Positions 10,861 to 20,718 of a stretch of DNA of 27,306 nt are shown here, piece by piece; position 1 is the first letter of the stretch; every line of letters begins with the position of its first letter. Source of the DNA: Gamarada debralockiae (Eukaryota > Ascomycota > Leotiomycetes > Helotiales > Hyphodiscaceae); assembly GCA_002803225.1 (NCBI GenBank), contig NXFV01000229.1:1-27306 (forward strand), given 5' to 3'. Under the pieces are notes generated by a model. It had not been told where the DNA came from. It saw only the letters and a list, made by a program, of their open reading frames with translations, and ran no database searches. The translations under genes were made by a program, and so were the position numbers.

Positions 10861-11127
10861 ATGAGAGTATTTAAGGGAGCACTTCAGCGATGGGAGCAAG
10901 AACGTCAGCAGGAACGCCAGCGACTCGAGCAGGAACGCAAGCAATGGGAGCAGGAACGTCGTTTCATTGTCATTATGATCTTTGTTGCCTTGTTCCTTGA
11001 CGCTCTGGCTGTATGCTTTCGAGTTGGTATGTTCTCTCTTCCTTCCCCTAGCCCTAGAGAGAACGGCATGCATTTAACGACAACAATACATACAACGACG
11101 CTAATTAAATACACGGCAGTGAGATAA
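10861..11127 (+). CDS. Possible small coiled-coil, single-pass membrane protein
   Basis: The first ATG of a longer open frame (open from about 10690) is at 10861. It encodes a highly charged heptad-like segment (WEQERQQERQRLEQERKQW) followed by one hydrophobic segment (FIVIMIFVALFLDALAVCF). A good intron can be drawn at 11027-11119 (GTATGT donor, GCTAAT branch point, GGCAG acceptor). It is 93 nt, in frame, and leads to the same stop, so the product is about 57 residues spliced or 88 unspliced. The acidic stretch upstream of the ATG (SEDDDNLPADE) also looks coding, so an upstream exon may exist. The gene lies inside a repeat-rich island and could be a fragment. No family is recognised. Confidence 0.3.
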   Translation: MRVFKGALQRWEQERQQERQRLEQERKQWEQERRFIVIMIFVALFLDALAVCFRVGMFSLPSPSPRENGMHLTTTIHTTTLIKYTAVR

Positions 11128-11282
11128 ACAACAGCAACAGTTATAGCCCCCGACATTCACGATATCCATCTCATTCATTCGCAGACACACACACAGGTTC
11201 GAGGGCCGTGAAGAGTGAACGTCTGCGTCCACTGTCAGCTCGAGTGTGTGTTACCTTCACTCCTTCACTTTCCTCAACGTAT

Positions 11283-11962
11283 GATGCGTCCGCTTAGCTG
11301 ATGGATCTACATCACCTTACTGACCCTGAATCACCTGACTGGACGCCTTTCCCGCTTGTTAGCTAGCAATTCAAAGAAGTGTAAGGAGGAAGCCGCGATC
11401 GAATCCTACTGTATACAGCAGAAGACTGATGAAAGTTAGGATCAGGTACTGTATTAAAGCTGGCCCATAAAAGCAGTGTACGAAGTATAGGTAAAGCTAA
11501 GCGGCTAAAACTCGATTCTGTACGGCATAACTCTCTTTTGCCACAAAGTCGAGAGCAATAGCTAAGGTTCTTAATTATAATACGGCGGCTCGGACATATC
11601 GCGTGACAGTTATTACTTTAAATTATAAGAATGTTATCTTTAATATAAATGACGCTCGCACACGTTCGCACCCGTTTGTGCGAAAAGCTACATATAACAT
11701 AATGAGGTTATACTGATAGATGTCACACTGATGGACGTTGTATTGATAGGCGTTGCACTGAAAAACGTTGTGTTCAATAGAAGTCAGAATCAAAGGCTGA
11801 ACGCGTTTGTGCAGGATTGATGGACGTTAGAAGTTGGACATTGCACTGATGGACGCTGCTAGCTAACAAGCGGGAAGGTGGCCAGTCAGGTGATTCAGGG
11901 GCTAGTCAGGTGACTTAGAGGCCAGTATGATGATGTCGATTTATCAGCCAAGCAGACGCGTC
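11283..11962. mobile_element. Inverted-repeat element (MITE-like), about 0.68 kb
   Basis: The core arms are 11324-11368 and 11857-11900. They share ccctgaatcacctgactgg and cccgcttgttagctagca exactly in inverted orientation, separated by 7-8 variable bases. Weaker similarity extends outward on both sides (ga-gcgtc-gctt-gctgat) to about 11283 and 11962. The right arm has a second, direct copy of the agtcaggtga motif. The interior has no coding capacity and contains a 15-bp tandem array. I could not find a clean target-site duplication, so the exact ends and transposon class are unknown. Confidence 0.6.
11712..11771 (+). repeat. 15-bp degenerate tandem repeat, four units
   Basis: The units are actgatagatgtcac, actgatggacgttgt, attgataggcgttgc and actgaaaaacgttgt, in register at 11712, 11727, 11742 and 11757. 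Dispersed relatives lie at 11816-11830 and 11845-11859, the last abutting the right inverted-repeat arm. Confidence 0.85.
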
Positions 11963-12019
11963 CGAGAGGTGTCAGTTTAGTACAGCTGGTACAGGCGATG
12001 GAGTTGGCGAAGACGGGAG

Positions 12020-12047
12020 ATTCGGTCCTCACAATCCAAAATATTTT
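12020..12047 (-). repeat. Outer inverted repeat, right arm
   Basis: This is the reverse-complement partner of 10625-10655. The 16-bp core at 12032-12047 is exact. Confidence 0.7.
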
Positions 12048-12270
12048 GCATTTCGTCGGCACCAACGCAGCGCAAGGGCCACTCTCGCAAGCATATTTCC
12101 ACGTTAATAAGAATATCGATTGCATTTCATGTCCGAGAGAGATTCTACAGCCTGCAGGGAGAGAGGATCGCTGCGGTGCCTTGGGATGATATCAGAAGCT
12201 TGGATTGGTTCTCGGGGAGACCTTGGGAGGGTGAGACATGTTGGTCGAATGCAAAGACTTTGGATTTATT

Positions 12271-12289
12271 TCATTGGTCGACTGGGAGG
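12271..12289 (+). repeat. 19-bp direct repeat, copy 2
   Basis: This is the second perfect copy of the 10701-10719 sequence. It lies about 150 bp downstream of the chitinase stop codon (the chitinase gene is on the opposite strand). Confidence 0.8.
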
Positions 12290-12441
12290 CTAACTTGGTT
12301 CGTGCTAGGGTCTAGGCCCGTTGGCTGTCACGCACGCACCTGGCCTGAAAGTTATTGGGTTTACCACCTGCCTGGAGGCCAGCCATTTCAATCGTGGCCA
12401 AAGTTTGAACTGCGACTTGTGTGTGAAACGCTCGATTTTCT

Positions 12442-15400
12442 CTAAGAGGAATCCTCAGGATTTACATACACATACACGTATACTAGCGTTGTGTTATGCT
12501 TCGGCATCGCAGCGCCCTCACTCGCCCAATCCATTGGCTCATATGGATAATAAGTGGTCGCGTTGGCATAGACTTGCTTGAAAGCCGATGTCTGCTCTTC
12601 TGAATAGTCCGGAGGGGACGCCCCAGTCCGGTCCCGGCTCCCCCTCTCCTTTAAGGCTCGTTTTCCAAGGCCTTGGCCTGCACAAGATATCTTGGGTCCT
12701 CCGGCGGAGACGATGGCTCGCTCAACGCACCCAGCCTTGATAAAGAAAGGCAGGTTGAAGTACACATATTCATTGCTGGTAGATGTAGCATCATTCCAAT
12801 CCCATCCTGTGAGCGCGCCACAGCCATCCTCCTGTGCGTGGAGTGAATCGCCTCCATCCGTCGCCCAATACGCAATGTTGAAGATCTCAAACGTATAACC
12901 CCAGCCTTCATCCCAAAAGTCACAGTCGGCTGTAGGTGTTACTACGACGACACTTGTAGTGGTCGTCGGCGGCTGAGTCGTAGTGACTGTGACGGTAGTA
13001 GTAGAAGGAGGCACCGTCAGGCCGGAGTACCGCGTCAAGTCCCACACAAAGCGCTGGCTCATGATGGAACTTGCAACAGATGAGAGTGCCGCATCGTTGC
13101 CTGTGGGATATGCAAGATCATACAGACTCACTTCTTGGCTTGCAGTTTCTGGTGGTTCCGATGTGGTTTCCGTGGTGGTCGTTACGCTGTCTTCGGTCGA
13201 GCATTCAACGAATGTTTCGCAGTGAGTCTTTGTTGTTGTCGAGTACGTGGTCATTGGTGAAGTGCTGAAACTGCTAATGATGAAGGTGCAGGCGGATACA
13301 GTTGAGGGTTCATCGCAATCTTCATTCTCGCCGTCGTCGCCGGAACCATCGATTGAATCTCCGCATCCTCCACCGATGCAACCAAGGCCTCCACATATAT
13401 CTAGTGGACAGTCTCCTACGCAGCCGAATGGCCCACACCCGCCACCGCAACCAAAGATGTCGCATCCGCCGTCGCAGCCAAAAAATCCACAATCCGGCTT
13501 GCAGCCAAAGATTCCGCAGTGACGATCTCCACATCCTGACGTGCATGCGCTCTTTGGAGGACCCTTTGAAATCGTCACGTGTGGGATGGGTGTTATTAGT
13601 GGAGGGATTGTAATGGAATGTGTTGGCTGAGGCTGAATAGTAACAGGAAAAGGGGTCGAGTGAAACGTAATGGGCACAACGATACCAACCACTATCGAGG
13701 TAGAGGAAGTCGCTGCAGAACTTGAAGTGCCACCAGTGCTTGTGGGAATGGCAGTTGGGGGGAAAGTTGCCTCATTCGGACCAAGGGTCCATATGAATGA
13801 GGATGGCGTGATACTCTGCACTGGATAGACTTCATATGTTGAAGTATCAGTCGCCGACAATGTTATTGCCTGAAGGCTGATGTCTGTTATGGTGAATTCT
13901 GGGACGCTGATTGTGGTGGTGACTGTATAAGTAGAACCTGCCGATGAAGAAAGGAGAGTTGTCGTCAAAGTTGGCCAGGTAATCGTGTCGGTGAAGCCAA
14001 GCGGGTACGGTGGTAAGACAAAGATGCACGGGGGTTCACACGTTATGGACGGGTTGCCGCTAGTCCAGATAGAAGGGTCAACAGAAACAACTGTGTTTCC
14101 AGTGCTGCTGCCGATATCGCCAACGTAACTCTGGAGATCGATCGCCCAGTCTGCTGTTCCGCCAAGATTGTAAGCCTGATAGAGGACTAGTCGTGCGGCC
14201 TTATTCTCATCGTCCATATAGCCAATCCATTGAGTATCGTCGTACACGACTATATTTGAATAGCTGCTGTCATCGAGGTAGGTGAGTGGAGTCGCTGTAA
14301 TTGGCAAAATATCTCCATCTGCTGACAGGACACTTCCATTTACGTTAACAATACCGCTGATCTCAGCATTTGCAATATAGCCCGGTGTCAGCGTGCAAGC
14401 TCCAGCGTATGCTCCAGAAGCTGGTCCTGTGTATGTGCATTCTTCGGTGTAGCAACCAGCTGTCGACATCTCAAAAGAACGGCCATAACTAGTTACTCCA
14501 ATGACGATCTGATTTGTAGGAACTCCAGCCTTGGTAATCATAGAAAGAGCGTTGACGGTCTCAGTGAGATTCACGTCGGAACGGAGGCAGCTGCCGGTGG
14601 CGCAACCTGGATCAGAGAATAAACTCCCATAATCCCACTGGCCATGAAGATCATAAGTCATGAAAACGATATAATCAAGCACGGTTGCCATGGCCTCGAT
14701 GAGAAATCCTTGTAGGTACCAGAATGAGGCCGGAGCACAGACAGATACTTCAGTTCCGGAGGCCATTTTTGCAGCAAGCACGTCAAGAAATATGGCATAA
14801 TTGACACCATCATCCAAGGTCCCTGCAGGGATTCCCGGAATATCCGGCTCACCGGGATCTATTTTGATAGTTAGCAGGGTCCGCAATAAGAGTGGAAGCT
14901 TCGGCTTACATTCCCAGTCCAGGTTAACTCCATCTAAATTATATCTGGCCAAAAAGGCAATGATATTTGCCGCAAAAGTATTCCTATTTGCTTCATTTAC
15001 AGCCTCGCGGAAAAGCATATAGGTTGACGGATCAGTACAGAACGCCCATCCGCCAATGGAGATGATCTTTTTGAATCCGGTCATAGAGATGAACTGGTCA
15101 AACGAGGCCTGTATTGCACTGACGTCTATATCGTAGTCTGTAGTGATGACTGCAAAAGACATATGGATATGAGTATAAGGCGACAAATCCATAGACGTAA
15201 TAGGCTCATTCAAGCATGGGCGGTCTGTATTAAAGCCTTCAAAGAAACCAACGTTAAGATACTCGGTAGGGGCATCTCCGATAATGATTTCAGTCCCACA
15301 AAAGGATATGCAGCCATTTGTCCCTGCAGCTGCTGTTCCTGGCGCCCCAGTTGGCGACTCTGTGATGGTACAGAACTCAGCAGTCGTGCCACACTGACCC

Positions 15401-17095
15401 CAGATGTCGCAGCAGGCATTTAGTGGGCATCCATTGAGCATAGTGAGATCTGTTCCAGACGGAACTACCGGCGTGCCTGGTACTTGTGGGCCACACACAG
15501 CATTGGCCACGGGGGCTGGCATCGGTGGATAGCCTGAACTCAAGCATATGGAGTTCCCGGCCTGTAAATCAGCACAACCCATCCAGCCCCAGGTGTTGTT
15601 ATTGAAATTTGTTATATCATCAACTGTCAGACTGTATGTGGCAGCGAGTTGGCTGCAAGTGTCATTGGGAACGACGAGATAGGTAGCGCATGTTCCATTC
15701 GCGTAAGGAGAAGGAGCGAAGTCGGGAAGTGTACCAGCCGAGCAACAGACATATTGTCCTGGCGTGAGGTTTGCACATCTAGATGAACAGAGAATTAGCT
15801 TTGCTCAGTTCTGGAAAGTTTAGGAAGGAAATGGAGTAGAGGCTGTCTCCTCGAGGAATGAGTAGGAGTAAAGCAGTCTATGGGATGGAGAGATACGGCA
15901 ATGGGGCATCCTTACAGTGTAGTACTAGGGTTGTATGTTGTAAACTCGGCGGGAGTAATACCGCACTCACTAGCCAGAGTTGTGCCTACAATGAAGAAGA
16001 AATAAATCAGCAAAGTCCCGTATGTTTTCAAGAAATTTGTTAGGACTTACATGTATCCTGCGCAACGACTTGGACAGTCGTACAGTCTGCTCGTGGAGCC
16101 AATACCCGTGCAAGATGTATTGCTGAACTTGTGCTGTTGCTCAAAGTTGCGTTGGTAGGAAGTGAGGTGGCGTTGGAGTGAAGGCTTGGAACTGAGAGGG
16201 TGATATTCTGCCACATATCGGAACTATCATAGGTAGTGACGCAGTCGCCAGATGCCCAAGTCTGTACAGCATTTTGGACAAAACCTAGATCTGCATTCGC
16301 GTTTGCAATTATGCCCAGTCCATATCTGGAGCTGCGGTTTGATCCAGCACAAAGCTGCACCAATACACTCTCTGAGATACCAACGCTTTGAACTTCGGCG
16401 ATAAACTGTTTGAGCACATTCGCTGAAATGTTTTGTGTTCCAGAGCCTGCGAATATTCCCACAGTAACGGAGCCAGAATATGCAAATGCAGTAGCTGCAC
16501 CACAGCCAGACTTTTGTTGGGCCAAATAACGCTCCAGCTGTTGAGTTGCTGCCACAAAATCATCCAGTGAACCCGAACTATCTGACTGATTGAATGCAAT
16601 CTGCATGGATTCTTGGACTTGCGTTTGATTTCCCTTCGATGGGCATGATCCGCTAGTTGTACTTCCCGCATTGCTGGCATCGGTCGCAAAACCGGCGGCG
16701 CAAGAGCGTATACTTGCATGTGCACGAGGGTCGTTGAGAGAATTGTAGAGGGTGAAATCGAGTATCATGGTCTGGTTGCACAAATCGAGGCGATTCAGGT
16801 CATGATAGACTGTCCAATTGTTCGGATTAAAGCCGGCGTCATCACAGCTGGCTGGACAACGGCTTCGCTGCGAATTGACCACCGAGGATGACAGTGTTCT
16901 GTTGCTGAAGTTTGATATAATAGAAGCTTCTGTTTGTGTGGTGGCAATAGGAGCTGCTACCTGGGTCGCGATAGGATGTGCCTCCAGCCATGAACTCAAA
17001 CTATCGGGTATATTGGCAACTGCTGTGCTCTGATGGGCCAAGAGGAGCAACGTAGCCACAAATTTGGCAACGACAGATGACGAAGAGAACCACAT
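12442..17095 (-). CDS. Killer-toxin-like subgroup C chitinase (LysM, CBM18, GH18)
   Basis: Four exons (16051-17095, 15916-15985, 14910-15778, 12442-14858) are separated by introns of 65, 137 and 51 nt. Each intron has a GTAAG donor and a TAG acceptor, and branch points (CCTAAC, GCTAAT, GCTAAC) are visible. The spliced frame is open for 1466 residues. The start is the first ATG, giving a signal peptide (MWFSSSSVVAKFVATLLLLA). Domains in order: secreted N-terminal domain; LysM at about 337-388 (TTLASECGITPAEFTTYNP); LysM at about 400-452; CBM18 chitin-binding at about 467-532; GH18 at about 545-906 with SIGGW, DGVNLDWEYPG (catalytic Glu about 661, completed by splicing) and MTYDLHGQWDY; Ser/Thr-rich linkers; a C-G-x-F-G-C repeat at about 1095-1155; a second Thr-rich linker; and a C-terminal domain of unknown role. 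Family members hydrolyse chitin outside the cell. They resemble the chitinase alpha subunit of yeast killer toxins, which helps a partner through the target wall. No partner subunit is fused here. Confidence 0.93.
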
Positions 17096-18601
17096 CGGAG
17101 CCGTGAGAAAAAATAAATGCAACAAACAATATCGGTGGTTGAGTCAAAACAACAAGCAAAGAGAAGATTAGGACTTAAAGAGGGAGAAGAATGTGTTTTG
17201 TGTGCTCTCGATATAACGCTACCAGTATTCTTGGAAAAGTCCGATTTTTATCCTTCTGCTCTATCTGAATTATAATGCTTGTAAACATATTCTAAATTGA
17301 GGGCCCCCTGGGTCCTCGCACGTCGTTACTTATCTGCTCGTTTAAGATTTTCATTTCTCAGGAGTCTGGAGCCTGAGCACTAGCCCCCACCTCCGATCCT
17401 TGTGCGGCAGGGGCATGATGCAGCGGGAGGGGAGCTTAATGCAGGTTAAGCTTTTTTTACAGCGATATTTGTATCATGTAAGCGCTCCACAGCACGCGCG
17501 TCACTGCGAATATGTCCTTATGAGGTACAAAAATCGATAGATAGATATAATTACTTTAAGTTTCCCGATTTGGGAGGCACCGGATTCCTGTTCAGGCTCC
17601 TCCGCGTGTCAGGTGTACAGGGCTACCGCGATCCTCCACAAACCGTCCACTTGATGATCGTAGGGCCCAAGAACCCAACGGCCCAAATGCAGTCATCGTT
17701 GCTGACATGGGCTTGCTGTGTGACGTGCCTTGCAGTGTGGGTCAGAGATCGGATATCAACCCAAAAGTACAGCACTCAATATGCATTTCGAAAGACTCTA
17801 CAGCGGGCACCTTTAAAAACGGAAAGGATATTACAGGCATGCAAAAACATCCACAAACCTTTAGGAACATCGAGGAAGTAACTATTCAGATACACAGGCA
17901 TGTTCTGGTCGGTCTTTACCAGAAAGGGGGCTCAATCAACTGCCCGGGTGAAAGGCATGGTAACTCTCCTAGAAAGCGTGTAGTGTCTAGTCAAATCAGT
18001 CAGTCTAGGGAGGAGTAGTCAATACAATACACCTATCTACCCATCAGCCTACGGATAAAGCCAATGCAGCTTTCCGTTTTGTTATCCAAATGTAATTTGA
18101 TGATATTCAAATGCAAAAATCGAGCGATCTGAGTAGTGGTGAGTACGAAAACATTCCGCACGCGAGTTACTTTTGCCGGTTGAGCAGGTAGTCAGTAGCT
18201 AGCTTACTTCATTTCATGCTAGAAAGAACGGGGTGGGGGGGTATACCCGCCGCACTGGGGTGGACTGACCGAGATGAACAAAATATTGGGTGCCTCGGCA
18301 TAGCTGACCACACCCCCTACATCCTCTGTGATCTATTTGACTTGGTCTTTGACTGCACTTCTACTTATTGTGCTCGGTCGGATTCTATATTAGTTATCCC
18401 GAAACGTATATTATTCCGATATGTTGTAATTTCTGTAAGCCGAACAGGTCCGCCACAGCGGGTGCACGGAAAATATTTGCTATACATACTCCTACCCCTT
18501 GTTGGATCCAAGTTTGGTCATAACTAGGTACAGGTGTCATTTCCTCATTATGAATTCCAATTTCTCACTCTACTCTTTGGTTACTGTCTTCATCGTCCAA
18601 C
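17096..18601. promoter_or_regulatory. Shared divergent intergenic region, chitinase and protease
   Basis: This 1.5-kb stretch has no recognised gene and separates the 5' ends of the chitinase (-) and the M35-like protease (+), so it should hold both promoters. Open frames of about 100 codons at 17570-18018 and 18216-18527 show no motifs and are probably fortuitous. I did not identify a specific transcription-factor site with confidence. Confidence 0.5.
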
Positions 18602-20207
18602 ATGTTTTCATCGAATTCAGGCCCGTCTATCGTTTGGATTCATTTGATCTTTTCTCTGGCTTCGCTAGTGACCTTCATAGTAGCTCTACCTACACAGCTT
18701 CTGCATAATGACACCCTGATTCGCCCTAGGCTACGTGGCGACTACAGAGTTAAGAATTGTGACTATGTCCAAGAAGCAGCTATTGAGACAGCGCTGAACG
18801 AGATATTGCAGGTGGTAAGTAGTCTGAGATTGTTTTAATCATCGTCTATTTTGTATCCAGATATAGTCCTGCTACATTTTGTTACGAAACTAATGTCGAG
18901 ATAAATAGCTATCGGTAACGAACAACAGGGTCATTGATCTTTACAATCTTTTGAATGTTCAGCAGCCAGCTTTCAACACTTGGAGTGATGCGGTCTGGTC
19001 CACATATGATACTTTCGAGACGCTCTTCGGCACACAACTTTATAATAATGGTGTTAACCCCGATGGCTTAACTGCTTTAAATACTCTCTCAAGTATGTCA
19101 AAATCAAAAGCTCAATAAATCACCGGAGCCTTGTCAATTTCTGTCAAGCTGATTTTTGTATGTCTTAGATTCTTGCCAGAAGATTTACAATGGTGTAAAT
19201 AATATCGGCAGTCAGTCTCTCGACATATGGTGTGATAGCGACTGGGAGACGACCACCAACTCCGCAGGGTCATATTTCATTCTGGAAGACGGATCTATAG
19301 GTAAGTCTAAACTAGGTGTCTTGAGCAGTGTGTTTATTTGGTACAAGGAAATGAATCGCTTGAGTTTGTGCTATGCCTGATCTACCTGTTTTCTTTAAAT
19401 TTTCATCATTTCAAGAAAATTTCCAATTTGCTAAAAAGTTTGAACTTAGATACCGATTATGTCTGGGACAACTCCGGAAACAATTTTGGCTGGATACATC
19501 CCACTCCCGGGATAGACGGAGCTTACATGTGCAGCAACCCAAACACTGGTGCACTTGCAGGCTATACTAACAATCATCCGACGGATGACGTCTCGATCAC
19601 CACATTGTGTGATGCTCTAATCAATCCAATGATTGCTAGTGGAGTGACCCTCAATTCGCTCGCTAGTGTTGAATACGAATATGGTCAAGTATATCTGAGC
19701 AATATCGTTGCTGATTCCCTCTCGTTCTTACTTATACACGAACTCTCCCATACAATTGCTTTGATGGGACCAGACGATGCATTCAGTAAGAACTACCCCT
19801 ACTGTAACTACCATTGTAAAAAATAGTCAGCTAACCTCCATGCCTTCCGACACTCAGGAGATTATGAGTATGGGCCTAATAACTCGCCGGCGTATGGATG
19901 GGTAGGGTCTGTTGGGCTTGCTGCCGAAAATCCGTTGGGAGCATTATTTAATGCAGGTATATCAGGCTCACTCCAGAACTTGTAGTTTTACAGTCTGCTA
20001 ATTGATTCCTAATACAGATACTATTGCGCTTTTCTCAGCAGGTATACCTCACTGTTTCTTCCAATCTCCAGGCAATTCTTGTCAGAGTTAGCTAACTGTT
20101 TTATGGCAATGTACCTTGACTACAACACGTGGTGGGATGGCGTATCGATGCCCATCTATTATTCTGCCGCGTATGCGCAAGGCGTTACTTTCCAAGCCCA
20201 GGGCTAA
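18602..20207 (+). CDS. Secreted M35-like (aspzincin) metalloprotease
   Basis: Predicted exons are 18602-18814, 18963-19092, 19169-19300, 19450-19785, 19858-19956, 20018-20041 and 20092-20207, giving about 349 residues in one frame. The second exon could equally start at 18966. The N-terminus has a hydrophobic signal segment (about 10-30). Exon 4 carries the zinc-binding HELSH at about 255-259. Exon 5 follows with RDYEYG at about 271-276, placed like the third-ligand D-x-x-YG region of aspzincins (deuterolysin/M35). Four cysteines in exons 3 and 4 fit an extracellular enzyme. By family, it would cleave proteins outside the cell. The last acceptor is doubtful: the best-conserved junction (20104, just before CAATGTACCTTG) reads GG instead of AG. 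The frame is rescued by a TTAG acceptor 13 nt earlier, which adds a few residues. The gene diverges from the chitinase and converges on the LysM gene. Confidence 0.75.
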
Positions 20208-20718
20208 TCGCCTTCATCAAGATCATTCTTTCCTAAACCGTCTTGACTTTACTGTTATGGTTCAAGGATGGGAGGATGTCAAGGGTGTCTCAGCATTGGA
20301 TAGTACGCAACCTATATCCAAAGTCTGCACCGGCATAGCTAGGCTTTTCAGAAAATAGCCTTTATCTTCTGTTTTTTGCATAACTTCATGTATTTTAATA
20401 CTAATGAAGCCCATCCTGGGTAGTTTTGTTGGCCACGCTAGCCTCAGGTGTCCTAAATTGCAGAATGTTCTGCATTTTTCAAAGGCGCTAGAGTCTTCTC
20501 GACGCCGACTAGGGTAAATTCGAATACGCCTGTACTAATTCTTTTCCCTACTCTCAGAATATGATAATGATGACATAAACTTGTCTTCATATATTAGATG
20601 CCTTGGATCTTAGAGTCCCAGGTGAACTGCTCCACATAAGAGGCTATTCAGCAAATTGCGCAGAAAACGGACATAACAGGGTTTCGAATTTCTTCAATTA
20701 TATATACATATGCATAAG
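20208..20718. other. Convergent intergenic region
   Basis: This AT-rich stretch lies between the 3' ends of the protease (+) and the LysM gene (-). A 16-bp near-palindrome, tgcagaatgttctgca (about 20460-20475), is the only structure noticed. No gene was seen. Confidence 0.5.

Noticed and set aside
11195..11215. tRNA-like B-box (ggttcgagggcc)
   Set aside because: No matching acceptor stem, anticodon arm or A box could be found around it.
10701..12289. The 19-bp direct repeat as a target-site duplication
   Set aside because: It is too long for known fungal DNA transposons, and it does not abut either inverted-repeat pair.
12176..12581. Plus-strand frames of about 90 codons near the chitinase 3' end
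   Set aside because: They overlap repeat sequence and the chitinase 3' end, with no motif or splice structure.
13247..13613. Plus-strand frames rich in Pro/His or Arg opposite the chitinase
   Set aside because: They are antisense shadows of the chitinase Cys/Gly repeat; the odd composition comes from that repeat.
14859..14909. 17-residue insertion in the chitinase catalytic motif as real protein sequence
   Set aside because: It has exact intron signals, and removing it gives the standard DWEYPG continuation.
17570..18527. Plus-strand frames of about 103 codons between chitinase and protease
   Set aside because: They overlap each other in different frames, have no motifs and have no plausible splice links to the protease.
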